From positions 5,164,650 to 5,228,649 of the forward strand of contig JAQFVV010000071.1 in NCBI GenBank assembly GCA_028023455.1: 64,000 bases of DNA, read 5' to 3'. Under the pieces are notes generated by a model. That model saw only the letters and a list, made by a program, of their open reading frames with translations, searched no databases and was not told the DNA's origin. Positions 35,393 through 46,236 of the stretch are shown here, piece after piece. The DNA is from Epiperipatus broadwayi. Its lineage: Eukaryota > Onychophora > Udeonychophora > Euonychophora > Peripatidae. Each line of letters begins with the position of its first letter. Position 1 is the stretch's first letter. The translations under genes were made by a program, and so were the position numbers.

Positions 35393-36119
35393 ATTATAAA
35401 AGTTTAAGGAAAATGACAATGAAAATTAATATTGTTTTAGGAACCATATAGAAATAGTTTTACAAAACAACTGTCATTTGCTAACTGCAATGTGTGTACA
35501 ACTAACATATAAGATAATTTGCTAGTTTTTTTTTCCTTTAAGAAAGTTTTAAAAATAAACTCACCGCTGTCAAATCGGCTTCCAAGTCCCTACAACAAGG
35601 CAAGGATCTTATCCCCTCATAAGGTTGCAAACACATTATTCATCATGCTAACAATTAGTTGAATAGTGATAGTTTGAACATTTCAAACACTTTATTTTTT
35701 ATCTATAAACATTTAGATACCCACTTACTAACCAATATTAAGCAATTATCTGGCTTGGCTATGGGATAACTAGCAGAAAGAACACTTTAAATCTTATTAC
35801 AATTAAAAAAAATTTTTCAAGTTTTACCCAGCCTGGATTCAAATTCAGATGCACAAAAACTGCATGTATTACTATAATTAATATTAAATCATTTTAATCT
35901 CTTTATCTGAAATTGATTTAGTATAAGAAATTTAGACAAATTTTCTATCATGAGTATATTCACTCTTATGCAATCCAATCAAAATTTTACATGAAAATGA
36001 TAGATTATTTATCTCTATATAAAGCAAATCCAAGAGAATATATTTAAGTATAGTGACATATATGAAATTTTATATTATATAACTCAATTAGATTACTTCT
36101 TTCCTTAATTTGAATATAA
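35393..36119. other. Mostly AT-rich; small G+C-richer patch at 35,565-35,640
   Basis: The patch includes, on the minus strand, TTGTAG then GGACTTGGAAGCCGATTTGA, CAGCG and GTGAGT, which looks like acceptor, a 25-bp exon and donor. It is too short and unsupported to call. Confidence 0.35.
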
Positions 36120-36850
36120 AATTAATCCTTTCACCACTGATTATATTATTGGCTGCATGAGGTAAAAATCAGAGCTTTTAATTGGCCAATTCACAAACTG
36201 AAGTGTCAATTAACAAAGTCAATTGTCAAAATATATTTACCTGTTATTAATATTTTCACTTTAGTTTCATTTGTAAAAAGTATATTAATAATTTGTCAGA
36301 TTATGAAAGTGAACGAAAGTTTGTTCAAAAATAAATTTTGATTTATAATTTAAAAAATATTCAATTTCGGCTGAAATGAAAAGAAACGTCAATCACCAAT
36401 TCCATGTTATGATTTCTACTTCCCACTTTGCAATAAATAAATAATTCTTGCTAAAATCTTAACTATTTTTCTGAAATAATTTTATTTTCAGCACTGTTTT
36501 ATCAAAATTGTTTATAATTCATCAAAAAATACTGTTAAAATGATCTAAACATTCGTTGATCATTTTCGAAATAAAACAAAAAATGATCATAACTCTTTAC
36601 TTTTTGGCAGCCATTTTCTTTCTTGTCAAAATTTAAACAGCCAATAAGATTCAAGAAAAGGCGGTGAGAAGGTGGTGCTTTAGTTTTGTTTGACGTATAT
36701 GGTCATTTTTGTTGATTTTTTACTTGTAAAATGATTCAAAAGAGGGCAGAATCTTACAGAACTTTTTTTCTTCTAAAAAATGACATCAGAACCATAAACG
36801 TAGTACAAAAACTGAGCAATTTACAGTGATGTCAAGCTACCTCATTTTTA
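36120..36850 (+). repeat. Repeat I, copy 3
   Basis: The longest clean copy of the repeat also found at 13.1 and (inverted) 16.2-17.1 kb. Shared blocks include TTAATTGGCCAATTCACAAA, AATAATTTGTCAGATTATGA and TTACTTGTAAAATGATTCAA. No ORF or clear terminal repeat is seen, so class is unknown. Confidence 0.65.
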
Positions 36851-36872
36851 AATGAATCGATCAGGTGTTAAT

Positions 36873-37140
36873 AGTGAAGGTACACTATTATGGCAATATT
36901 ATAAATTTATTAGAAAAATTTATAGTTTAGCATTGCTTTTGATCAGGTCTGACATATTCATAGAACTCATAAGTTAAATAATTATGTATGTTGGTATATT
37001 TAACTTATAAATTCTATTTATATAAACTTATATTAGTTCTATAAATATGATGCCCTGATCGATAGCAGTGCTAAGCTGCAAGCTTTTCTAATAAATTTAT
37101 AATCATTTCAGAATACTATACCTTCACTATTAATTTTATA
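36873..37140. mobile_element. Foldback element beside the Penelope-like RT
   Basis: The arms TAGTGAAGGTACACTATTAT to CATAAGTTAAATA and TATTTAACTTATAAATTCTA to ACTATACCTTCACTATTA pair with some mismatches around about 37,000. It directly abuts the RT relic that follows, so it might be its 5' inverted flank. Penelope-like elements often have inverted flanks. Confidence 0.6.
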
Positions 37141-37513
37141 TTATATGTTTATTTTTAATGGAAATTATTATAAGATACCATTGACATTAGTAATGGTCTA
37201 ATTTTTATGATAAGATATGTTGATGATTATTTATTGGATTTTTATCAAGAGTCAAAGGCAAATACGTATGTATCTTGGAGAGATTAATAAGTTAGATAAA
37301 AATATAAAATTTACAATAGAAAAAAAAATGATAATAAGTTATCGTATTTAGATATTTTGTTAAAGAAGTCATATAAAAATGGTAAATGCAGGATAGAGAC
37401 ATCCGTATATAAAAAAAAACTAATGTAGATAGCAATATAAGTAATTAGAATTCAAATATGGATGTTAAATATAAAATAAGTAGGATAAATTCAAGAATAT
37501 ATTGAAACAGACA
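37140..37513 (+). pseudogene. Penelope-like element reverse transcriptase fragment
   Basis: Three-frame reading gives FIFNGNYYKIP, then MIRYVDDYLLDFYQESKA (YVDD is the RT catalytic motif), then INKLDKNIKFTIE, NKLSYLDILLKKSYKNGK and RIETSVYKKKTNVDSN. The order FNG, then RYVDD, then I-FT-E, then L-FLD, then TSVY-K-T is diagnostic of Penelope-like RTs (family knowledge). Frameshifts near 37,275 and 37,325 and an in-frame stop show decay. There seems to be a deletion between FNG and YVDD. The 500-N gap cuts off the rest, so a GIY-YIG domain cannot be assessed. Confidence 0.8.
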
Positions 37514-38013
37514 NNNNNNNNNNNNNNNNNNNNNNNNNNNNNNNNNNNNNNNNNNNNNNNNNNNNNNNNNNNNNNNNNNNNNNNNNNNNNNNNNNNNNNN
37601 NNNNNNNNNNNNNNNNNNNNNNNNNNNNNNNNNNNNNNNNNNNNNNNNNNNNNNNNNNNNNNNNNNNNNNNNNNNNNNNNNNNNNNNNNNNNNNNNNNNN
37701 NNNNNNNNNNNNNNNNNNNNNNNNNNNNNNNNNNNNNNNNNNNNNNNNNNNNNNNNNNNNNNNNNNNNNNNNNNNNNNNNNNNNNNNNNNNNNNNNNNNN
37801 NNNNNNNNNNNNNNNNNNNNNNNNNNNNNNNNNNNNNNNNNNNNNNNNNNNNNNNNNNNNNNNNNNNNNNNNNNNNNNNNNNNNNNNNNNNNNNNNNNNN
37901 NNNNNNNNNNNNNNNNNNNNNNNNNNNNNNNNNNNNNNNNNNNNNNNNNNNNNNNNNNNNNNNNNNNNNNNNNNNNNNNNNNNNNNNNNNNNNNNNNNNN
38001 NNNNNNNNNNNNN
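37514..38013. other. Assembly gap of exactly 500 N
   Basis: The round length indicates a placeholder of unknown true size. It separates a plus-strand Penelope-like RT from a minus-strand LINE ORF1, so the continuation of both is hidden and the junction may be a scaffold join. Confidence 0.99.
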
Positions 38014-39687
38014 ATTTCTTCTAACCTTGTCAGTGTTGGATCAGATTGATTGAGTTCTTTATGATTTGAATCTAATTGTGTCAAGTTGTCCAGATTGTCC
38101 TCATCAACTATTTTAGATACCAGTGTTGAGACCATTGTTGACTTTCCATGCCTTCTTATTGCATTTATGAATCCTATTCCATTTCAAGCCACATCCATTA
38201 CATATGTGAGCTTTGCAGTCTTTAATAAGGTGATTTTGTTCCAAGCAAAAAAGACATTGTGGTGGAACTCCATGGAATGTTAGAACCATCGGTGAACCTC
38301 TGGAGTAGACCACTGTGAGTATATCATTGGGGTGCACCCCTTTCTTTGATGTGATAGTGAAAGTACCAGTGTTGGTCAGAATGTGGCCATTAGTTCGATG
38401 GTCATATCTGTATGTTAGTCCAGTTGTTTTTCCATGTTTGCCAAGCGTGTTATCCAGTTCTGCTTGATCAAAATTCATCAAACAGTTCTTGATAGTTCCA
38501 TTGAGTGTGATTGCTCTGTTTATATCAATTGCGCAGATGATCTTCCCATCCAAGAGTCTAATGTTATTTTTGAAACAATGTCTAGTAGACAATGAAGTAA
38601 ATTCGGTAATTATATATCTATCATTTGGGTGGGAAAAGATCTTATTAATTCCCATCCACATATCATTTTCAAAGATCATGTTGTAAAATTTATCAATAGG
38701 GAATTTAAATAATCCTCCATTATGATTTGTTATGGCCAAAATCAAGGTTTTGTCATTGATATAGTTTGTAAAAGAATTTAGTAAGAGATCAGGGATTGAG
38801 TTATTAAATTGATTATTTATTCTTTGATATTCTTCTTCAGTAAGTTGTATTGTATTTTCTTCATTGTGAGCTTTTATTTGTTGTGATGTATTATCAATTT
38901 CCATATCAAGAAAATTCAGTATGGAGTTTTGGTTGTTATTTATTGTGTTTCCATTTTCCCTTAGCTTATCACTTTCTTTTTTAAGGACATTGGCATAGGT
39001 TTTACTTTTATTCTTACTATTATAACTTATATCTATATTTTCATTTTGCTCTTGGTGTGGAGAAGCACTTTCTTTGATTTTATTGTATTTAGAATCCACA
39101 GATTGACTAAGAAGCAATTTTCCATCTTTAGGATTTTTCATAACGATGTTATCGCTAGTAGCGCCCTCAAACGGTTTTTTTAGAACGAATTGTACTAAGT
39201 GTTTTTGGTTTATTTATGTTGCTATTATTTTTATATGTGGTAGTATAGTTGCTGTGATAATTAGAAGATTTATTCAAGGTTTCAGAAATCATTAATTTAG
39301 GTGCTTCTGTCTCATTTTTAATAACTTTTGAATTAGTAATGTTGTCTTCTATAACGACTTTATTGATTTCTAACGATAGACTAGGATTTTTTTTCTCAGA
39401 TTTCTTTGCTTTTCATGAGGTTTGATACTTTATGAATCAGAGATGTTGTAGTAATTATCATTAGAGTTAGGGAATTGTGAATTGGGTAAATAGTAATTAT
39501 CATTAGAGTTAGGGAATTGTGAATTGGGTAAATTTCTAACTTGGTGAGAACTTTTTCCAGCTTTTGCAGAATTTTTGTCTATTTTGTCATTACTAATATT
39601 CAAGCACATATCGGCCATATTAGAAATATTATCGGAAAGATTTCTATTCTTGCTTTTAGCAGATTTGGGGTTTTTATCCCCTTTCAT
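38014..39687 (-). pseudogene. Non-LTR retrotransposon ORF1 (gag-like) with CCHC zinc knuckles
   Basis: The longest open part (39,141 to 38,113, 342 codons) has an Asn/Lys/Ser-rich N-terminal third, a globular middle, and a C-terminal knuckle CLFCLEQNHLIKDC (C-x2-C-x4-H-x4-C, about residues 298-311) followed by a second Cys/His cluster CNGCGLKWNRIHKC. The frame continues upstream of that ATG (PFEGATSDNIVMKN reads in frame) to an 85-codon N-terminal piece starting at 39,687, with one or two frame breaks between. Downstream, a frame change near 38,115 leads to SKIVDEDNLDNLTQLDSN before the gap. It is a nucleic-acid-binding ORF1 protein. The matching ORF2 would lie in or beyond the gap. The clade is not determined. 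Confidence 0.75.
39437..39535 (-). repeat. 42-bp tandem duplication inside ORF1
   Basis: Two virtually identical 42-bp units carry TAATTATCATTAGAGTTAGG and GAATTGTGAATTGGGTAAAT. In frame, each encodes a 14-residue LPNSQFPNSNDNYY unit in the disordered N-terminal part of the gag-like protein. Confidence 0.85.
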
Positions 39688-39834
39688 GACTTAGGATTTA
39701 ATGAAAAGTCACTTACCCACTTAATAGGGCACTTGTCTCAGCTTCAACTATTATTTTTGCGATTAAAATTTTATTCTTTGCAGGAGCTTGGAGTGGTTGT
39801 TGAAACATTTTTAATCGCCACCTGGTGAACTGTA

Positions 39835-41095
39835 TTCCAAGTTGTTATCTGTCTTTTTAGTAATAATTCCATCTTTTCTTTTTATTGCAGAAATAAGTTT
39901 CTTCCAATACCAAGATATTATTTATACTTTTGGGCCTTTTATTATTTTATATAGTTTTCTTTGCTAATTCATGATTCTGTTTTTTTATATCATTAGTAAC
40001 TTTTTTTCATACTATTTTACAAAATTCTAGATATTCAATCCTTCTTAATACATCATTTTTATATATTTTCATATTCCTTTTTTTCTTCATAAATTGTTTT
40101 GTTTCAATAGTAATTTTACGGTATATTGATGCTATTTTGTCCTATTTTGCTCCTGTTCTTAATAGAGTATCAGTTATCTTCCTATTGATTTCATTCAGAT
40201 GTGAACCATCTTCAAAAATCTGCTTATATATTAAAACGATTTGCAAGTTCAAATATAAATTCAATGGAATATTTCTGAAAATTAGGAATATCAACTGTGA
40301 ATATTGTTTTTCTTAATAATATTGGTCTCTTTAATTTTGCATTAACATGTATCTTACATCTCACTAATTGATAATCCCTTCCTGTGTTGAATTTATTAAA
40401 TCCATTACAATCTTGAAATATTTATATTAGTCAAAATATAATCCAATTTTACTATACCTTTATTTGGATTCTTCCAAATTCTTTTTCCTTTAATATTTTT
40501 CTCAGGGAAAGAATTTATAGTATTTTTTTCTGCAAACTCATAAGTTCTATCACCACAATAAGAATTACCAACAGGACTTTCATCTTTTAACTGTTTGCCA
40601 ATTTTAGGATTAAAAATGTTGTTGGTCTATCAAAGCTTTTTGTACATTCATATAAAAATCCTCTACTCCTTCATCACAGCTGAGAAATTGTTGAGGCATA
40701 AACCTGAATTACTTGTATTTGGTATCTATTATTTTGTTGAATAACTAATCTTGACACTATGTCTCATACACCATCAATCTCCACAATGTTGTTATTTCAC
40801 TTTTTATTTAAAATCCTACTTCACTTGTGCTTCCAATATTTGTACCTTTGTAGTATTATACATATCTATTTTTTAAATCAGTTGTCTCTTCACTTTTTCT
40901 TAATGTCCCCTTTAATATTAGGAAGTTCTTTCAATTCTTATGACTTACTTCACTTTAAAGTGATCTGCAATTGAAAATACCTAAATAAAAGATTATTATC
41001 AAATGACAGCATGAGACTGCAATCAGGAGTTTCTTAGCAGCCTCCATCTTTTGGGTACCAACTGCTGATACCTTGTCTGGTGACTTTACAGCCTC
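39835..41095 (-). pseudogene. RTE-type retrotransposon endonuclease region
   Basis: Reading the minus strand from 41.1 to 39.8 kb recovers, across many frame breaks, FNCRSL (the N-RSL opening), NNIVEIDGV, RYQIQVIQVYAPT (the Y-A-PT motif of APE-type endonuclease), VEDFYMNVQKALID, SPVGNSYCGDRTYEFAEKN, RIWKNPNKGIVKLDYIL (WRSP-G-IDYIL motif) and DYQLVRCKIHVNAKLKRP (SDH-lVR motif with His lost). This is the 5' part of the endonuclease-reverse transcriptase whose 3' ends litter the window. It stops where the ORF1 element begins, so that element may have inserted into it. Confidence 0.75.
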
Positions 41096-41397
41096 CTAGA
41101 AATAAGAGCCATCATTTAGCTTTGTATCTCATGATTGCAAATATCTATTTTTTAAAAAAGGCAAAAAGTTAATTCATACACACACACACACACATACATT
41201 CAGCCTTTTAGAAAACTCAACATATTTCAGTTAAGAAAAGTAAAAAAAAAAAAAAAACAAAAAAAAAAAATTCCAAAAAAAACAAAAAAACAACCATAAT
41301 ATTATAATCACCAAAAACATATTTTCCCCCTCCCCTCTTTATAATTATTTTTTTAAAAAACTTTTATAAAATAATACTCTTTATATATAAATAAAAA

Positions 41398-41690
41398 AGT
41401 ATGAAAATTATGTTGGGTGTGACAAGAAGAGACTGAAAATGAAATACATGAATGAAAGAATGAACAGATATTATTAACATCATTGAAAAAAATTAAGGGA
41501 CTAAAATGGAGCTAGTTTGGACATATCGGTAGAAAGAATAATAATAGATGAACAGTTGAAGTTTTAAATCAGAGTTCAAAAGATTTAAAAGACCTAGAAA
41601 GGGACCATATATAAGATGGAAAAATGAAATAAGGAAATTATGGAAAAGAAGGCTAGAGATAAACTTGAGAAATCCTGATCCTGTTGCAAA
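41398..41690 (+). pseudogene. RTE-type retrotransposon 3' end, strongly decayed
   Basis: It follows the order of the family tail: GVTRRD-KMKYM, then IIEKIKGLKWS, FGHIGRKNNNR, then KRPRKGPYIRWKNEIRKLWKR. The last segment and the GAT tail are missing. It faces away from the endonuclease relic just to its left. Confidence 0.7.
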
Positions 41691-42474
41691 ATTATATACA
41701 TATATACTATTTAAAAATAAACTCCTTGCACCTTCTAATATTTTAGGCATATTTAAATATATATTCCTACTGTCATAATATCACAATCATAGTCTATTTA
41801 TAATCTTAGACAATTAGATGAAAAGAGGGTATATTTTCTGTTTATTTGGAATTATACCCTGAAATACTAAAAAGTAAGATATGTATACATGTGTATAGTG
41901 CTTTGAAATACAAAAAGTAATATAGGAAGTAGATGAAATAATTAACAATTTGTATTTTGAAACAAAAGATTAAGAGAATTATAATGATAAAAATAGTTTC
42001 GAAAGTTTGACATTTCAAGAGTGAAGCAAATGATAATATCCGAATTCTGTAAAAAGTATGAAATAGAACAAATGCCAAATTGTACAATGTAGTAATATTT
42101 GTTCATTTTTGCAATACTGATAACAATGGCATATGTAGAATTCTGGTTATCCTTATTACTTTAATTCTTCAAATATAAAAACAAACCTTGATTCATATTA
42201 CGAAGGTTAATTATAGTTTTTTGTTATTTATATGAAAAGGGAAAAAAAAATAGCATAATTTATTCAGATTTGAAAATATAGTTTAAAATTTTGCTATGAT
42301 TAAACTTTTTATTCTTATCTTTTTTAGAAAAAACAGTTGTTAAATATAATTATCATAATTATTTGAAAAAACTTCCAATTGTTGAAAAATCTGTGTAAAT
42401 TTTATTATGACATTGATATAAAAAAAGCAAGAGATTTGCATCTGTGTATCAATATATATTATATATAGAGCTTC
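41691..42474. other. AT-rich stretch, nothing recognised
   Basis: No supportable feature. Confidence 0.5.
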
Positions 42475-42625
42475 AAAACAAACTCTTAACAAGTTTTGTA
42501 GAATACCCCCAACCTCAGACCGGTTTCTGGTACTGGCATCCTCAGTGAGGTGCTAGGATATTCAGTCACTAGATTAAAAATACCAGGACAAGCCCAGCAC
42601 TTTATCTAATGTATAACAGTTGTAA
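42475..42625 (-). mobile_element. Family A' repeat, second copy
   Basis: Same body as 27,145-27,290 (GAGGTGCTAGGATATTCA, CAGGACAAGCCCAGCACTTT). A hammerhead candidate lies at 42,512-42,550. Confidence 0.6.
42512..42550 (-). ncRNA. Hammerhead candidate, family A'
   Basis: Stem I CCUCA/UGAGG is fully Watson-Crick. The core is CUGAGGA, which still fits CUGANGA. GAAA is present, stem III ACC/GGU is complete and C17 follows. Stem II (UGCCAGUACCA) pairs over only two base pairs, the weak point. Stems I and III have different bases from the 27.2 kb copy yet still pair. Confidence 0.5.
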
Positions 42626-43480
42626 ACACAAGCTCATTAAATTGAGTCATGTGATATCTGACTTGATTTTTTGTAACAATATATATATATATGCCATCCA
42701 GAAAATGTAAATAAACCAAAAATGAAAACATTAAATTTAATATACCTTACAATAAGGCAGAAGCCATTTTTTCATTGTAGGTTCATTGCTTTGATATGGT
42801 AGAGTTTTCATGTAATGAATTGTTATCAAATCATAAAGTTAAAAACTCTGAATCTGAAATAAATAACAGTAAGTAGAGCTGATTATAAATTCTGAAGGCA
42901 ATGCAGATTTTAAAACCTCAAAACAATTAGAAAGGCTGCTGATAATTGAGACTACTATTAACATTTTAAGGGAAGGGGGGGGGGGTAATGACTATAAAAG
43001 GATTTTGTCCAGAACATATTTAATAATGATGAAACTTATATTTTGCTAATATTTTTATTTTTTGAATGAATGTGAGTGAGCACTTACACACATATAGTAT
43101 ATATGTAAATGTACTCCATCAATATATTGTTAATAATTACATTATTATTTTTAATTTTGTTTATATTATGATCTTAATTTCTATATGCATAATATACACA
43201 TAAAAACATGTAAATTGTAGATGTATGTGGAAGTATGCATGTTCAAAAATACTGAACACGGGCAGCTCAATAAACCATAGGTCTTCTATTGCAATCAAAG
43301 CTTATCAATGAATCATGGGATATTATATGACATATGAAAGGTGGGTTTGCACTAAAATAAAGCAGTTATCATGATTCCACTATAAGTGTATCATATTATG
43401 ACAATATTTGTTATAACTCTTTATTTTATCTATAGACATATTCTGCCAATGGAGATCATTACCATCACATCTATTTAAAG
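42626..43480. other. AT-rich stretch with a 12-bp G-run
   Basis: A poly-G run at about 42,974-42,986. Otherwise no feature. Confidence 0.45.
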
Positions 43481-43934
43481 CACTGGTCACTAACCTGATC
43501 CCTTCCACTCACTAGGGGACTTTTAAAGCTTTCAGATGGGCAGCGAATATTTTCCTGATGTTAACAGAAAAACCATAGATTATTATAAATGTAAAACCAG
43601 TGTTTAAATTTTTTTTCAGAATTGCTTGTGCCTTAAATAAATTAATATTTTTTTAAGTTCAAAATAATTTATTACAAATAATACATACAACACATATACT
43701 GAGAAAAACTAAAATAAATTAAATACATTTTAGTCTTAAAAATAGATTTAAATTTGTTACTCATTTTGTATTATTGTGTATCTACTAATATACTATTATA
43801 AATTTTTTTTTGTGTAATTATTTTCATAAGCTCCAAATTAAGTTATTCGGGCAGCAAAAGTGGGTGGTAGGGAAATCATACTGTTAATAAGAGTACAAAT
43901 ATGGGTGATAGATAAAAAAGGTCAACAAACCCTG
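43481..43934. mobile_element. Non-autonomous hAT-like DNA transposon with 8-bp TSD
   Basis: The start CACTGGTCACTAACC and the inverse of the end CAGGGTTTGTTGACC form an imperfect terminal repeat of the CAG-GGT-NN-AACC type common in hAT elements. The flanks are ATTTAAAG (43,473-43,480) and ATTTAAAA (43,935-43,942), an 8-bp duplication with one mismatch, as expected for hAT. Subterminal GGGCAGCGAATATT and CGGGCAGCAAAAGT are inverted partners. It has no transposase and is about 454 bp long. Confidence 0.7.
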
Positions 43935-44119
43935 ATTTAAAACATCTTTAGAAATTTTGTTGCATTATCTACTTTACATGCTCACACCAATGATCATGTG
44001 ACTCACACTTATAGATTCGATATCATGACATCCAGCAACTTCAAAATCTTATTATTTTTTTAATATTACAAATGTATAAAGTTTTCTCTTTAGAATCTTG
44101 GAAAAGCATCAGAACTTTA

Positions 44120-44785
44120 ACCCCTAATAAACATCACATGACCACCACTTCTTATGTGTGTGTATAACTGTTTTAAAACAGGCATAACTCACTATATGTA
44201 TTGCGACACATAGCAAGCTAGAGTAATTAATGGATGCCAGAAGGCTTGTGCATAAAATTCCCATCTAATGCCTATTCATCCAATATCCCCAGACTAGTTT
44301 CTGGCTTGTAGCCTTCATCCGTGAGGAGCCTTGGATCTGACAGCGCTGCACCTAGATCTTAGGATCTAATGCAACCCTCCAGCAGGCACCTTTTATCTCC
44401 ATTTAACTACAAAACTATGAGTCTTAAACTGAAAACACTTTAATGTTTTCAATCCAAGCCCACTAGCTTATATAGTCATATGGGTCTGAACTCAGTTCAG
44501 TACCCATACATTTTGGTGTCTTTGGTGCTTTAAGAACCATAGCCACCACTATCCTATTAGGCAGGTTAGTTTTAAGCCAATAAACATCACATGACCACCA
44601 CTTTTTATGCTTATGTATAACTGTTTTAAAACAGGCAAAACTCACTACACGTATTGCCACACACAGCAAGCTAGAATAATCAATGAATGCCAAAAGGCTT
44701 GTGCATAAAATTCCCATCTAGTGCCTACTCTTCCAATTGCTGTGTGTGGCAATACATATAGTGAGTTTTGCCTGTTTTAAAACTT
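44120..44785 (-). mobile_element. Family A, copy A5: head-to-tail tandem units
   Basis: One full and one partial unit sit in the same orientation with a 453-bp period: ACATCACATGACCACCACTT at 44,131 and again at 44,584. The partial unit then folds back (TTGCTGTGTGTGGCAATACA to TTTTGCCTG). The hammerhead at about 44,287-44,326 has CGGAUGA for CUGAUGA. The second unit ends about 10 nt before the point where the next ribozyme would begin. Tandem monomers of one length separated by a ribozyme is the arrangement reported for retrozymes and Penelope-like elements. Confidence 0.8.
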
Positions 44786-45132
44786 TTAAAACTTTTAACA
44801 TTAATTATTAACTAAAATATTTTAGAGGTTGTATTCAAAATATTAAGATTTAAGAGCCAGGAAGATTAAATTTTGTTTTTAAAAAGTTCAACTAAAAACC
44901 TAACCTGTATTGATTTTTATTTTATAGCCTATTTAAGAGACTGTCCATCAATTGTTTAAATGCCAATGTGATAAAAATGATAAACAAAGGAGTTAATACA
45001 CATTCTTATTTCATAGATTTTATTTCATAGTTTTTACTTTATTTTTCACTGGTAATAATGTTCCTTTTCACATCATCATATAACAGTTACATAATATTAA
45101 TAAATTTTCATATATATGTAACTATTTTCAAT

Positions 45133-45361
45133 GATTTTAAATACAGTCATTCTTATACCTGGAACTTAATTATAAATATAGGGGATTTGAACTCAGACTT
45201 TCAAGAAACCTTCAACTATCCACACTATCTCATACTACTAATACACATGACCACACACATGTTTATCTTTTCTACATTGTGTGGTCATGTGTATTAATAG
45301 TATGAGATAGTGTGGATAGTTGGTGATTGCTTGAAAGTCTGAGTTGAAATCCCCTATATTT
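45133..45361. mobile_element. Family B, foldback copy with 15-bp TSD
   Basis: The arms GGGGATTTGAACTCAGACTT and inverse (AAGTCTGAGTTGAAATCCCC), with CACACTATCTCATACTACTA and inverse, meet near 45,262 at ACACATG. The same 15-mer GTAACTATTTTCAAT flanks it at 45,118-45,132 and 45,362-45,376. Only the tRNA-like (B-box) half of family B is present, in two opposed copies. No hammerhead is included. Confidence 0.75.
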
Positions 45362-45725
45362 GTAACTATTTTCAATAAATATTTCCAAAAATCTTTTCAA
45401 ATAATGGAGAAAATATCTTAAATAAAAGAATATATAAATGTCATTTTTATTTATGACACTTTATTTTTACTTAACAACAAAATTATATCTTTTTCTTTGA
45501 CCATCTAAAAGAACACAGTTCCTGGTGACTCTTATTTGATGAAAAACATATTTAATTAAAACTAGTGTTTGAATTAATTAATTTATGGACACCACATCTT
45601 TTTATTTCAAGTTGTGGTTGAAAAAAAATGTTTTTTTGCTTTTTAGTGTATTACTCATCAAATTAACTAAAAGCATATGTATATTATTTATTAGCATTTA
45701 GATTTTTTTTTTAATATATGTTAAA

Positions 45726-45797
45726 TGCATTGACTGGGAAGCAAACCCAGGCCAGCTGCTTGGAAGGCAGCTATGCTAACCATTAGGCCATCAACAC
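45726..45797 (-). tRNA. tRNA-Gly(UCC)-like sequence; probable SINE head or pseudogene
   Basis: The minus strand folds as a full cloverleaf. Acceptor GTGTTGA/TCAATGC has seven pairs, two of them G-U. The anticodon stem GCTGC/GCAGC carries loop CTTCCAA (anticodon UCC, Gly). The T stem CTGGG/CCCAG is intact. The T-loop TTTGCTT departs from the usual TTCGANT, and an A-rich stretch follows the 3' end on the minus strand, as for the SINEs in this window. I therefore favour a well-preserved SINE head over a working gene. Confidence 0.5.
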
Positions 45798-46236
45798 TTG
45801 ACTTAGCATTTACATATTTTACAGTGAACTTTTTATAACAATTCATATTCAAATTTAAAAACTGAGAATCTAAGCAATATTACTATTTTTACAGTATTTG
45901 AATTGAAATTTGTGCACATTAAAAATCATCTACAAGGTTTTTGTGTTATGAAAACAGTGTTGTTGTTTTTTTTAAAAAATAAATTTTAATTAAACAATCA
46001 AGAGAAATTAAAATTTTTAGCTTTCATTTCTATTTTAATTAACTGTAAATGCTTTTCAGTGAATTAGTCATGAAATTCAATGAAAGTGTATTTTTAATAA
46101 TATGCCATTGATCTAATGTGCATCACTAAAAATGTATGGAATTCATCAATAAGGTTTGAAATTCAGCCTATTAACATTCTTAGACTGAATGATTTGCTAG
46201 ATGATTCTAAAATATTTTATTGTCATATAATGTTAT
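45798..46236. other. AT-rich stretch, nothing recognised
   Basis: No supportable feature. Confidence 0.45.

Noticed and set aside
35560-35640. Possible 25-bp microexon on the minus strand with acceptor and GTGAGT donor
   Set aside because: Too short to judge. The surrounding sequence looks like a dispersed repeat and no neighbouring exon was found.
37491-38135. Long frames on both strands across 37.5-38.1 kb
   Set aside because: They consist mostly of N from the assembly gap. Only the short real ends were used.
39541-39828. 95-codon plus-strand frame
   Set aside because: It is the antisense of the ORF1 N-terminal region, with a less plausible composition.
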